Assembly: GCA_019137255.1 (NCBI GenBank)
Contig: WPDH01000110.1
Location: 124,001-188,000 of the forward strand
Length of the DNA stretch: 64,000 bases
Source of the DNA: Corinectria fuckeliana
Lineage: Eukaryota; Ascomycota; Sordariomycetes; Hypocreales; Nectriaceae
Reading direction: 5' to 3'
Shown here: one piece after another, positions 53,852 to 64,000 of the stretch
How the letters are laid out: each line of letters opens with the position of its first letter
How positions within the stretch are numbered: the stretch's first letter is position 1
Made by a program: the position numbers and the translations under genes
The notes under the pieces: model-generated
What the model was told of the DNA's origin: nothing
The model's database searches: none
Seen by the model: the letters and a program-made list of their open reading frames with translations, nothing else

Positions 53852-55857
53852 ATGAAAATGAGCCCCCCGAGCCCAGATCAACTCTCAGACGACTTGGCGG
53901 CTCTAGCCGTTGACGACGACGCTCCAATCACAACCAATGATACCCCGGCTTACCAGGTCGCCGAGAACCCCCTCGGATCTACCCGGCACCTCCGAGTAGT
54001 GGGGATTGGCGCTGGCATGAGCGGTATCAACATGATCCGCACCCTGAGACTCCATCTCACCGATTACGAACACGTCGTGTATGAGAAGAACCCGGTCGTC
54101 GGCGGGACATGGCATGAGAACCGCTACCCGGGCTGTAAATGTGACGTGCCATCTCATAACTACCAGTTTTCTTGGAGGCCGAATCCAGAATGGTCCAGCT
54201 TCTTTTCGCCAGCTCCCGAGATCCAAGATTATCTATGTCGTGTGTGCAGCGAAGAAAAGATGGCCGATGTCATCAAGACGCAGCATCAAGTCGAGCGAGC
54301 AGAATGGGACGAGGAAAAGGGAAAGTGGCTTCTCAAAGTACGCAACCTGCACACCAGCAGTGTCTTCGAAGACCAGTGCGACTTCTTCCTTGACGCATGC
54401 GGTATTTTGAAGTAAGTGACGTCTGCTCTTCTATTGTGAATACTTTTAAGTGTTCCACTGTCTTGCCTCGGACTAACCAACCTCCCCAGCCATTGGAAGT
54501 GGCCAACTATTCCTGGTCTGCACGACTTCAAGGGCGACTTGGTTCACAGCGCCAACTGGCCAGAATCTTTTGAGTTTGCCAACAAGACTGTTGCCTTGAT
54601 TGGGAATGGCTCCTCTGGCGTTCAGATCTTGCCGGAACTGCGGCGGAGTAAGTTGTTCTCAATCCAGCTGATGAATTAAGCCGGTTCTAAGACGTTATCC
54701 AGGTGCCAAGCACTTGGTTCATTTTGTTCGAAACCCCACGTGGATTGTGCCATCCAGACTCCAACTGCTTGCCCAGGGCCCTGGCGGCAGTATACTGAAG
54801 GAAGTTGAGATGAACGACGACGAAACCTTCTCCACGGCTCAGATCAGCCGGTTCAAATCGGACCCCAACTTCTACAACAGGTTTGTGAAAGCGATCGAAG
54901 AAGTTGTCAACGGAAACTTTCCTGTGGTACATCGAAAGTCCATTCCCATACGGCAACGATGATGCTGACTATCGCAAGACCCTCAAGGACTCGCAATTCG
55001 CCATCACCATGCAACAGCGAGCGAAGGGATACATGACACAAGCTTTGGGAAGAGATAAACGTCTTTGTGACGCATTGATTCCCGACTTTCCACTAGGCTG
55101 TCGGCGACTCACGCCCGGCGTGGGCTATCTCGAGGCCCTTCAAGTTACTAATGTCAGCGTGGTCACCGATTCAATCGCGAGGGTGATACCAGAAGGCCTA
55201 GAAACATCAAAGGGAGAGCTGATAAAAGTTGATGCTATTATCTGCGCAACGGGCTTTGATGTTTCATTCTGCCCTCGGTACCCCGTCATCGCTCACCAGG
55301 AGAACATTCAACAAAGATGGGCGGGTCAAATACCCAAATCTTACATGTCCTGTGCAGTTCCGGGGTTCCCCAACTACTTCAGTCAGTCCAGCCTTTTGCT
55401 TGGTTACTCGTTCCTGGCTCACCCCTTCTTAGCATTCCTGGGCCCAAATGCACCCATTGGACACGGCAGCGTCTTTACCATTACAGAGCACATTGCCAAG
55501 TATCTCACGCGGATAATAAAAAAGTGCCAGACGGAGGGTATCAAGTCCATCACACCAAGCCAGACTGCCGTTGATCAGCTCTTCGAACATACTCAAAACT
55601 TCATGCCGCGGACGGCTTGGAACAGTAATTGTACCTCATGGTTCAAAAACGGAACCAAGGATGGACCCGTGACGGCATTGCATCCTGGAAGCCGAATTCA
55701 CTTTTTCCACATGCTCGAGGGATTTAGGGGAGAGGATTGGGAGTACACCTACTTCAAAACAGGTAACAGATTCTCGTACCTAGGGAACGGATTTTCAACC
55801 AAAGAACTCGGCAAGGGGGATCCCACCTGGTATCTAGACGAGCCGGACAAGCTGTAA
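53852..55857 (+). CDS. FAD/NADPH class B monooxygenase, Baeyer-Villiger type
   Basis: Four exons: 53852-54411, 54490-54647, 54703-54926 and 54979-55857. Introns are 78, 55 and 52 nt. 606 residues. FAD-binding GAGMSG is at 53-58. After the first join comes the Baeyer-Villiger fingerprint FKGDLVHSANWP (F200, G202, H206, W210), then the NADPH Rossmann GNGSSG (225-230). Further matches are PTWIVPSR, FPLGCRRLTPG and AIICATGFDVSF. The third intron is the least certain donor (GTACAT) but is needed to restore frame and carries a GCTGAC branch. Such enzymes insert oxygen into ketones to make esters or lactones, or oxidise heteroatoms. Structurally close to StcW/AflW-type fungal enzymes by layout; substrate unknown. 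Divergent from the P450. Confidence 0.92.
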
Positions 55858-56185
55858 CTTAAAAGGGCCGATGACGAGACTAGGAGACGTCTGCCTTGCA
55901 TGATAAGATGGCAGCAGTATATACGAACGAGACGTATATCTAGATACTCATCCATAATGCGCAAGCCCGAAAGATTGGTCAGTCGTCAACTGTCGCAAGT
56001 GAACTATGAGGTTTCCAAGCTAATCATACTGTCTTGCGATTTAGCTAGCACTCAAGTCAAAGTGTTCTGGGGAAACATAGACGAAGTGATGTGAAAGCTT
56101 GCTATTGAACAAGAACCCCGCCAGTTTCAAGATACAGGACTAGTCTTGTCTTACAAGAACCAACCAAACCTTTTGGACGCCTTCT
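55858..56185. other. Convergent 3' flanks, BVMO and amidase
   Basis: 328 bases between stop codons of convergent genes. No feature seen apart from presumed 3' UTRs. Confidence 0.5.
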
Positions 56186-58024
56186 TCAAGCCAAAGCTTC
56201 CAAGACTCGCTTACCAATCGCAAGGACTTTCTCCTCTTCCAACCTCCTAGCGACAAGTTGCAAGCTGATTGGCAATCCATGCATGGTCTCGGCATCGTCT
56301 ACTGCTATTAGACCCAAGCTTGCTATTTTAGGGACGGGTACTCACAATCTTCATTGATAGATTGGCAAACTGGCCCCAAGGGCTTGTATGCAGGATCGGC
56401 TTTGTCGATGTTCTTATCGACCGACAATCCAGTAGCAAACGAGATACTTGAATAGTCGAGGATATTGTAAACGCCAGTATATCCAACTTGATCCATGTTA
56501 GAATCGAACCGCTAAGCGGGAAGAGTGAGTTGGGTACGAACCGTGCTTGAATGCGCCATTCTTGACCGTGTTGAACGGGATAGTCGGACAGAGAATAGCA
56601 TCAATGCCGGCCTTGTTCCAACGGTCAAGATAACGATTTTGGTACTCAGTCCGTTCCAAATGCATCACCCACATGTCGTAGGTTCCCAGTTCCTTGGCAA
56701 CCTCGTAGTCTCCCATCTCTGGTCTCCACGGCTCACCTGTACGTTCCAACTCCTTGCTAATGGCGATGCCTCCGTCAGCGACGAACATGCGCGCAAGCAG
56801 ACTGAGTCCCTGCTTTTGGTCCACGGGATCCCAATCTATCAGCTCGTGGCCTGCAGCCTCCAGTCTCCGGGCCGTCTCTCGCAAAGCCCGCGCCACTGGA
56901 GCTGTAGGCTGAACCATGCCGTCGTGCCACATGACGGCAATTCTCAGCTTCGTTGGGAGTTCTACGGTTCGCCATGGGATAGGGAGGCACCGGGGGTCGC
57001 GTAGCCACGGCTTCCCATCCACAACGCTCTTGCTGTAAAGCGCCACGTCGTCAAGTGTGGTCGCCAGGGGCCCATTGACGGACTGCACAGCCTCCTGGCC
57101 GGGCATGCCGGAGCGAGTGTTGCGCACTGGGAATCGGCCGGCGGACGGTCGAAGGGTGAAGATGCCTGTGCAAGCTGCAGGGATACGAAGAGAGCCTCCT
57201 GTTGATGTGTCAGTCTCAGCACTGCTAGCCATGCTCGGGAATCTTCTTACCAATGTCCGACCCGACGCCCAAGGGACTGCCCTTCATGACAATGAGGGCC
57301 GACTCGCCGCCCGAGCTTCCTCCGCTTGTCGTCTTCCTGTTTCTGGGATTCAGGGTGCGTCCAAAGACGTTGTTGACCGTCTCCGCAATCATCATTGCAG
57401 TGGGCACGTTTGTCTTGACGTAGAAGATTGCCCCGGCGTCTTCGAGCAGCGCTGCTAGTGCAGAGTCTGACTTGGCAGGGTGGCCGATGTGGGAGGCAAA
57501 GCCAACAGTAGCATCAAGGCCTTGGAGATTGAAGTTGTCCTTGAGCGAAATAGGTAGGCCGTGTAGAGGCCCTACTGGCTTCCCCGTTCTCGCGAGATGC
57601 TCATCGCGCTCTCGTGCGGTAGCGAACGCACGGTCGAAGCAAGTCTCCGATAGGCAGTTTGTCTATCTATGGCGTCAACGAGGAGCTCAGTGTTTCCGTG
57701 AACATGGGTATAATGGGTGCTCACCAGCTGATGAGCCGCAGTGGCTCGCTTGCAAAATGCCCTCGTCACGTCCTCTGACTTGAGCTCTCCTGAAGCAAGT
57801 TTGGGGACCAGCTCGGCCGCAGTCAAGCGTGTGATTTCCAACTCGTCAGGAGAAAACCAGCCAGAGGTCTCCGGCCAAGTGGTGACATCGTCTTGAGAAT
57901 CCGGGGGCAGTAGGCTAGCAGGAATAAGCCATTCCTTTGGGATAGATGACAAGAGATCCTCGCGCTTCTTTGCGGCGAGTTCCTCCCATGAGGCAGGAGT
58001 GGCGATGTGCTTAGAAATTGCCAT
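56186..58024 (-). CDS. Amidase (amidase-signature family, acetamidase-like)
   Basis: Five exons: 58024-57725, 57662-57251, 57198-56542, 56486-56346 and 56301-56186. Introns are 62, 52, 55 and 44 nt. 541 residues, the usual size of fungal acetamidase/general amidases. The Ser-cisSer-Lys triad is visible: Lys in GLPISLKDNF, the Gly/Ser-rich signature TTSGGSSGGE, and GVGSDIGGSLRIPA, which is completed across intron 2. Further family words are GPLATTLDDV and CPTIPF. The join into VGYTGVYNILDYSS and the end ETMHGLPISLQLVARR are typical. It hydrolyses amides to acid plus ammonia, in the cytosol. Its 440-bp upstream region carries five GATA-factor motifs, consistent with nitrogen regulation. Confidence 0.94.
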
Positions 58025-58464
58025 TTTCGGGGTGGTTGGAGTTACGCATTAAAGGCTTTCTCAATCGCGAGGTGCTTAAATAGTTGGTTGTTAGAGTGAT
58101 TCACGATTTATACTGCACCTTTTCCCTCTTATCAACTGTCCACTGTCCCGATGCCGGGACCGGATGGATTTTGTGGGCCTTTTCTCGTTGGCTCGGGGTA
58201 GGTCGACATGCATGACGATTGCGAGGATTAGATTAGTTGCCTATTGCGGTAAGTATTCTACGTCCCCTGCTGGCCGGTATCTCTGGCGTAGCGACGAGTC
58301 AATACAAGGGGTTATCAAGAGGGTCTGCAATATGTCGGAATAGCACGAAATTAAGTACTGGGGATGTTGTAGACTACCATAAGATTTAACAAGCCGACGA
58401 CCAGATAAGCGGAAATTAATATAAACATCTGAGCATTATCATTATCATCATTCTAACCAGAACC
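58025..58464 (-). promoter_or_regulatory. Amidase upstream region with five HGATAR (GATA-factor) motifs
   Basis: TGATAA/AGATAA sites (either strand) at 58129-58134, 58312-58317, 58403-58408, 58436-58441 and 58442-58447; the last two are adjacent. HGATAR is the binding word of AreA/Nit2-type nitrogen regulators in ascomycetes, and paired sites are favoured. By base chance about one would be expected in this length. Regulation is inference. Confidence 0.55.
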
Positions 58465-59724
58465 TCATGTTAGGCCCTGTTCTCTCCATCTGTCTTCGCA
58501 TCTCGCCAGGCCGCCTGGATACCGGGGAACGTCGGCTATGTTGCATCCCTGCCAGTAGGCACGTACAGTGGCGCAGTGCTGAGCCGTCGTTGCATTCATA
58601 CCTGCCAGGTACACGGGGACGGCCATGTGGATGTAGAATGGCGAGGATCGCGGCGCGGACGCGACCACCTGGCATATCCTGTCCACGGCAGACAAGATGG
58701 CTGAGCCTCTATAGCTTGCGGCCGTCTCCTCGCCGACTTGCCCGAGAATGGCAAGGGCTGCTGCGCAACGATTGACGTTGGCACATTGGGCCCAGTCTGA
58801 GGCATCCGAGTCGAGTTTCAGGAGTTGGTCCATGGCGCGGAAACAGCTCCCCACGATGTCCGAGGCTACGTTCCCCTTTGCCACGTCTATGTAGACCTGG
58901 AACGTATCAGCGGCACACCCCACGACGTTGAAGAAGTTGTCGTTGAGCGTTCCACGGTGCCAGTCGTCAAAGATCAAACCTGTAGTCCCTCTAACAACGG
59001 CGCCCATGGTGTCGAACCACACAAGGCGTGCCACTATCTCTGTCAAGCCCGTCACGTTCAGGGAGAGCTGCTCCAGCTGAGGCTGACTTTGACAATGACA
59101 ATCCAACAGCGATCTCGCGCCGTGGAGGTGACATTGCCATTCGCCAAAGGCGCTGTCGCATACCTCAAAGAAGGCAAATGCCGCAATGCCCAGAATGGCA
59201 AAGGGGTTTGCAGTCTCCAAAGCCTCGTTGAGTTCCGTCAAGGCTGCAAGACGGTGGCGCGCCACGTCCATTGATTCCGCCGTCTCCCCCTCACCATGGC
59301 TAGTGGCAGGGCATCTCTCGATGCGTGCCTGCATAAAGTCGCAGAGGCGGGACACGAGTCGGAGCGCTTCGTTCGAGAGGTACCGGCTGGTGTCGAGCGA
59401 ACGGCCCTCGGCAGACTTGATGTGCTGGCAGAAGATGGCCAGCCGCAGGATAAAGCTGTTCTTGTCCGCGCGAGAAGGGATGCTGCATGGATCGTCAACC
59501 TGGGTGGATGTTGGCCTTGTGCATGTCGACTTCTGCCCTGTCCAGACGACTCTCTGTGGATACCCTCCGCACGCCAACCCAGCTTGCACGCAGGGGAGAC
59601 ATCGTGGTCGGTTCAGGTCGCATTTGACGGCCCTGACTTTGCAGCTGCTACAGTCCCGGTCTCGGCGCATTCCTCGTGGCTTCCCACGTCCCGATGGTCG
59701 TTGAGCTGTCTCTCGGTTCGGCAT
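58465..59724 (-). CDS. Zn2Cys6 binuclear-cluster transcription factor
   Basis: Single exon, 419 residues. The N-terminal DNA-binding domain has the exact C-X2-C-X6-C-X6-C-X2-C-X6-C pattern at C25, C28, C35, C42, C45 and C52, followed by a GYPQRVVW linker. The rest is helical, matching the fungal TF domain of the C6 family (words such as FAFFEVCDSAFGEWQCHLHGARSLL, here seen about residues 180-205, and LVWFDTMGAVVRG). A nuclear, likely pathway-specific regulator. It lies between the amidase (same strand, downstream) and a divergently transcribed permease, a typical position for a cluster-local regulator. Confidence 0.93.
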   Translation of the reverse strand: MPNRETAQRPSGRGKPRGMRRDRDCSSCKVRAVKCDLNRPRCLPCVQAGLACGGYPQRVVWTGQKSTCTRPTSTQVDDPCSIPSRADKNSFILRLAIFCQHIKSAEGRSLDTSRYLSNEALRLVSRLCDFMQARIERCPATSHGEGETAESMDVARHRLAALTELNEALETANPFAILGIAAFAFFEVCDSAFGEWQCHLHGARSLLDCHCQSQPQLEQLSLNVTGLTEIVARLVWFDTMGAVVRGTTGLIFDDWHRGTLNDNFFNVVGCAADTFQVYIDVAKGNVASDIVGSCFRAMDQLLKLDSDASDWAQCANVNRCAAALAILGQVGEETAASYRGSAILSAVDRICQVVASAPRSSPFYIHMAVPVYLAGMNATTAQHCATVRAYWQGCNIADVPRYPGGLARCEDRWREQGLT

Positions 59725-60354
59725 CGTCGCTTTTTAGGTCGCTTACTGGATACGGAAAGGGAACAAGGACAGCGAAGGCACGGGGTAATTATAGACACCA
59801 TGTTCCGTAAGCCAGTTATCCCATCCATGCTCCGGGGTGCAGTGGCGCGTCTCCACTGATAAGTTCATCCAGCTTCCCCGCAGATAGGATCTGGGCCTTC
59901 TCTTGGTCGAGTTGCGGTATGCCTATCGCTCCATGGTGCAATCGATATCTAGTCCAAACCACTATCTGCAGGGGTCTCTTCGGGGAGCAATTGCCAGTTT
60001 GTTCCAGCCTGATGATAGCCGAGACTTGGCAGACGATTGTAAACATGGCAGTCCGTCTTGGAGTTGTCGGTGCAGGGTACAAGTAAAGGTACTCGCCGAT
60101 ATCCCACTAACAGTTGCATACTAGTTCACTCTACTCACCTCAGTATCGCGCTATCATCTACTACACCCATACAACTCCTGTTTTGGTCTCCGGTTGCGGG
60201 GAGCCTGATCGCCGTGATAAGACACCGCTTCGTACAACCTTGTGAAATATAAAGCACGCTTCGCCCCCCCCCGTTGCACTTCAGCACTCTCCTATCCACC
60301 CCAAGCCTGAATCATCTGTTCGTCCCCACAGCAAAGCTGTACCGGCTCATCTCA
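59725..60354. promoter_or_regulatory. Shared divergent promoter, C6 regulator / Dal5-like permease
   Basis: 630 bases between divergent start codons, with four HGATAR motifs: AGATAG 59882-59887, TGATAG 60013-60018, TGATAG (reverse) 60151-60156 and TGATAA 60215-60220. A C-run lies near 60263. Suggests joint nitrogen-responsive control; not proven. Confidence 0.5.
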
Positions 60355-61992
60355 ATGGCGCGCTCCACGATTCGTGAATATTTTCACGTTCAGTACCAGC
60401 CTGGAGAACGCGTTCTGGTTCAGAAAATCGACTTTTTTATCCTCACTTTCTGCTGTCTCAGTTACTTTGTCAACTACGTGAGTTGATATAAGCCCAGCCG
60501 TCTTTCTCTCGCAGGCCCCCTCTAACCATGCGCAGCTCGATCGGAGCAACCTTTCCAATGCATATGTCTCTGGCATGAAAGATGAGCTTGGCTTTGTGGG
60601 AGACCAACTGAATCAGATTAATACCTGCTTTACTGTTGGGTATGTCAGATATTCAAAGCTCCTTCAATCCCCGTCACTGTGCATGCAGACATCCAAGATT
60701 CTAGACTGACGACTGTTTCAGCTACGTCCTGGGCCAGATTCCCTCCAACCTCTCTCTCCACTATGTCAAACCTCGTTATTGGTTTCCCCTGATGATGGTT
60801 CTGTGGGGAGGACTTACCATGGTCACCGCTTCCGTCCAAAATCCACAATCCATCATGGCAATTCGCTTCTTCCAGGGCCTGTGCGAGGCATCAACCTTTG
60901 TCGGCACTCACTACATCCTGGGCGCATGGTACACGGAGCGAGAGTTGGGCAAGCGAAGCGGCATCTTCACTGCGTCCGGCCTTGCAGGAACCCTCTTCGG
61001 AGGATTCATACAGACGGGCATCCACTCGAGCATGGACGGCAGTCACGGCTTGAGCGGATGGCGCTGGCTCTTCATCATCGACGGGCTTCTCACGGTCCCG
61101 GTCGCCCTGTATGGCTTCTTCTTCTTCCCTGACACTCCCCATACCACCACGGCCTTCTACCTGACAGAGGATGAGCGCAAACTTGCCATATCGCGCGTGC
61201 CCGTAGTCGAAGAGCGATCTGCCATTACGCTGCGCTTTGCTAAAAAGGTCCTGACTTCGTGGTACTGGTGGGGCTTCGTGGTTCTTTGGATCATCGCCGG
61301 CGAGACCGAGTCTTTCAGCTCAAACGCACTACTTGCCCTCTTCCTACAGAGTCATCCAACCAAGACATACACTATTTCGCAGAAGAACAACTACCCTACG
61401 GGTGTCCCTGCAGTTGGCATAGTATCTACGCTATTTTGGGCGACGCTCACCGACTTCCTCGGCGGCAAGCGCTATCTCGTGGGCTACTTCATAGGCGTCA
61501 CTGGCATTGCCACGTCAATCATGGTTCTCGTGGCATCAAACAATCCGACAAGTCCCATGTCAACCTCTGTCACCTTTGGTGCCTACTACTGGGCTGGATC
61601 AGTGTATGCATGTCAAGCAACCTTTTTCGCGTGGTGCAACGACGCGATGCGCTACGAAGAAGCTCTTTTCCGTGGCGTGGTACTCGCAGGCATGAATCTC
61701 GGCAGTAATTCCGTCAATGCCTGGTGGAGCATTATCTTCTATGGAGCATCTATGGCACCTTGGTTTAAAGTAAGTAAAATCGGTCCTTCCCCTCTCACAT
61801 GTGCATTTTTCTCACGTTGAAATCTAGCGAGGTATGTGGGCGATGATTGCTTGCTCGGCTGCCTTGATAGTGTGGAGTGCAGGTCTATCCTACCTGGCTC
61901 ATAAGACCACAAACAGACGGGTCATTCAAGCTACTGAGATCGGGACAGTTGATATCACTCAGACTAAGCTGGATGATAAACAGGAGATGTAG
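60355..61992 (+). CDS. MFS transporter of the ACS/Dal5 (allantoate permease-like) family
   Basis: Four exons: 60355-60477, 60536-60639, 60722-61769 and 61828-61992. Introns are 58, 82 and 58 nt. 479 residues. Joins restore CCLSYFVNYLDRSNLSNAYVSG (seen across exon 1/2), CFTVGYVLGQIPSNL and APWFKRGMWAM. The N-terminal LDRSNLSNAYVSGM word, and the FFQGLCEA segment, are hallmarks of the Dal5/ACS branch. About 12 TM segments; a short hydrophilic C-terminus ends DDKQEM. Likely imports an organic anion, amide or ureide at the plasma membrane. Divergent neighbour of the C6 regulator, which probably controls it. Substrate unknown. Confidence 0.92.
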
Positions 61993-63245
61993 AAGGGTGG
62001 CGGTATTATCTGCAGGTTTACCATTCATACTAAGGAGCCGCGAGTGTGGGACTAGAAACGAAAGATACCAGGCCTTAATTTTGGTTCTCTACTGATTCCT
62101 TTGCTCCATGTCTTAGTCCCTGCTGGTGCCCTGAATTCCAGGTACCCTGCGGCATTTCATGTCCCTTTGGGTGCACCTTCGATCATCCACCAGCCATCCA
62201 TTCGACTGGAAACTTCTTGGTCACTGTCATTGGTAATGACAATTGCCTCTATCCGCTGCTTATGTTCAGACTTGGATGTGTTCAGTGTCGCCGCTATGAG
62301 GCCTATGATGCTGAAGACGTTGTCTACCGGAAATTTCGCAGTTCGCATGAATGACGACCGCCAGATGGCGTTCTTCATTCCCTCCTATTTGCGGATATCA
62401 AGTGCTCCAAGCAAGGCCTTTGATTGAGAATACTGGCCTAGTATCTTGATTTGTTCACTTTCCGGCAACTCCGACTAATTATCCTAGTTACCTGTATCTA
62501 TCGCTGTGATAAACAATCCCCTACCGGGACAGTCCCTGAGTGCTAGTAAATTTCTCCGTTACTTTCGAGTGACTAACGAAGCGAAGATGCGCTTTGGTCT
62601 TTTTGGGTTGGAGATTTACCTTCGACACAAATCAGTCACGACCTCTTATTACACTAGCAACAGTCAAAAAGCGCGCAGTTGCTCAGTATCAATCACTGAT
62701 TCCTATAATATGACACTCTGGACCGTCTCGTATCCTGAACGATATGGACGCAGACTCCGAGGTTCTGACGCACCTAATCCCCCAAAGCTCTGTATAGATT
62801 ACTATGGAGATGTTCTGGTTACGTACAGAGGACGCGTTGAGTGAAATCTCGGCGAACTCGAATCGGGACCAGCACCAAAAAGGGTCAATGTAACAAGTAA
62901 CGGATTAATGGGACGTAGACATAGATGTGTTAATCAGTCTATCCAAATATCTAGTACTCTTGTGGCACCATGGCTATCTTACGGTGGACCTGAGATATGC
63001 TCATCTTGTACACTGTACCCATTATTAGCCGACCTTTCACTTTCACTATTCAAAGCGATGAACACGGCCGCCCCCTTCACGACGTTTTGAAGACCGACTG
63101 TATCGATTGTAGCCTGCAAACTGATCTAGACATCCCCGACAATGACTCGGGAGAAACCAAATGACCTATATTCTGCTAGGCCATGCTGTGCACTGAAGGC
63201 CACCAACGGCAGAGTTCAGCCGTCTAGGTCTGCCTTGACCTACCA
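61993..63245. other. Gene-poor sequence downstream of the permease
   Basis: No intact gene. Contains a HET-like coding scrap (listed) and stop-rich frames. A 112-codon frame at 62506 has no domain. Confidence 0.5.
62157..62430 (-). pseudogene. HET-like protein fragment
   Basis: The minus-strand frame reads KNAIWRSSFMRTAKFPVDNVF-type sequence (about 62378-62310) followed by SIIGLIAATLN. This resembles the region after the core in fungal HET-domain proteins (AIWR..MRTS..VDMVFSIMGLFG). It is about 70 codons, has no start or companion exons, and is therefore a scrap. Assignment rests on remembered family appearance and is uncertain. Confidence 0.35.
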
Positions 63246-64000
63246 CCACACGTAATATGGAATAACGGTTTCCGAAACAGCTCTGCCAGGCCCTCTATCC
63301 AGAAGTCAGTGATATTCCCTTACGCGTTTCCACACGGCGAATACATACCAGCGGTGGTGGTCTTCCCGACCCCAGGCGCCTCATGTAGAACTAGGATTAA
63401 CTCCTTGCCTGGAAGGTGTCAGCGACTGCAGTGTATCTGATAGGGAAAGCGTAAACCTCACCCATGCCCTTGACCAAATCTATTTTCTCATCCTTGGCAA
63501 GTACGGCTTGCTTGTCACGGAAATGCTGCTTGACCAGCGACTTCACCATCTCGCGGTGGCTATGCGGCAGCTCAAGCCGCTCGAACGCACTGAGTTGACT
63601 TTCTTGCATCCTTGTCTTCGTATCTCAACAAGGTCAGATCAAGCTGGGCTGTCAATCGCTGTCAGCTGGGAGGTTGATATATAAACGGGAAGACCCACCC
63701 CATTTTCGACTACGTAGCGAAAGCCAAATACCCGATGGGTCATCACGTCGAACTCTTCATCCGTCGGCTCGTCTCCAGAGCTCGCCGGAGTCTCCAATGA
63801 TCGGGGCGCAATAGTAAAAGATGGCACTCCAAATGAAGCATCGGGTACTAAGATTTTGAATGAAACCCGATGTGAGGAGTAGGTCCATATGCTGATCGTC
63901 ATGCACGCCCTGATCGAAGCAACGGGCAGCCGTACAGTATCTCTTTGGCCTACCTTCTGGGGTACACATGATTGATTCAATCTTCGGCGCCCATTCCTTT
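63246..64000 (-). pseudogene. AAA-ATPase gene fragment, frameshifted, running off the right edge
   Basis: Reading leftwards from the edge: PTDEEFDVMTHRVFGFRY, then QLDLTLLRYEDKD after a possible intron, SAFERLELPHSHREMV, DLVKGMGKELILVLHEAPGVGKTTTA (in pieces across an intron; Walker A GVGKTTT) and EGLAELFRKPLFHITCG. This order matches fungal cytoplasmic AAA ATPases with an N-terminal DUF7025-type region. A one-base frameshift near 63600 separates KST and SAFER. After ITCG (about 63246) the Walker B half is missing. The 5' part lies beyond the window. Probably a pseudogene, although unusual splicing cannot be excluded. Confidence 0.6.

Overview
The window reads as a filamentous ascomycete (Pezizomycotina) genome. 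Genes carry short 44-97 nt spliceosomal introns with GT..AG ends and CTAAY/CTGAC-like branch points. Neighbouring genes are GC-rich, and two AT-rich, stop-riddled blocks look like repeats destroyed by RIP (repeat-induced point mutation). HET-domain relics, Zn2Cys6 regulators and Dal5-like permeases fit the same group. The gene style suggests a Sordariomycete, but I cannot fix a species. All exon structures were read by eye from splice signals and frame continuity; every model given as a CDS closes to a multiple of three.

Layout. 1-5445 is an AT-rich RIP-eroded block with no gene. 6.9-25.7 kb is a housekeeping stretch: a secreted M28 aminopeptidase, NOB1 and NOP10 (tail-to-tail ribosome/snoRNP factors), S-adenosylmethionine decarboxylase (SPE2), CFD1 (cytosolic Fe-S assembly), an unknown four-TM protein, a 4.9 kb gene-free gap, and SRP54. 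26-35.8 kb turns accessory: an M20 carbamoylase/ureidohydrolase, a 1.85 kb TA-flanked transposon with perfect 42-bp inverted repeats and a ruined interior, a HET-domain pseudogene beside it, a Dal5-like permease, and a Baeyer-Villiger monooxygenase pseudogene. 35.8-50.8 kb is mixed: an F-box-like protein, an MDR dehydrogenase, a GPI-anchored Ser/Ala-rich protein, a POT peptide transporter, a MetX-like pseudogene, HRI1, and a GT71 mannosyltransferase.

51-62 kb is the most system-like part: cytochrome P450 (-), FAD Baeyer-Villiger-type monooxygenase (+), amidase (-), Zn2Cys6 regulator (-) and Dal5-like permease (+). The first two diverge from a shared 1.0 kb intergenic region, and the last two from a shared 0.63 kb region. 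The amidase leader and the regulator/permease region are rich in GATA-factor motifs. I infer a small nitrogen-responsive uptake/oxidation/hydrolysis (or tailoring) cluster with its own regulator; the substrate is not readable from sequence. The window ends in a HET-like scrap and a broken AAA-ATPase gene running off the right edge.
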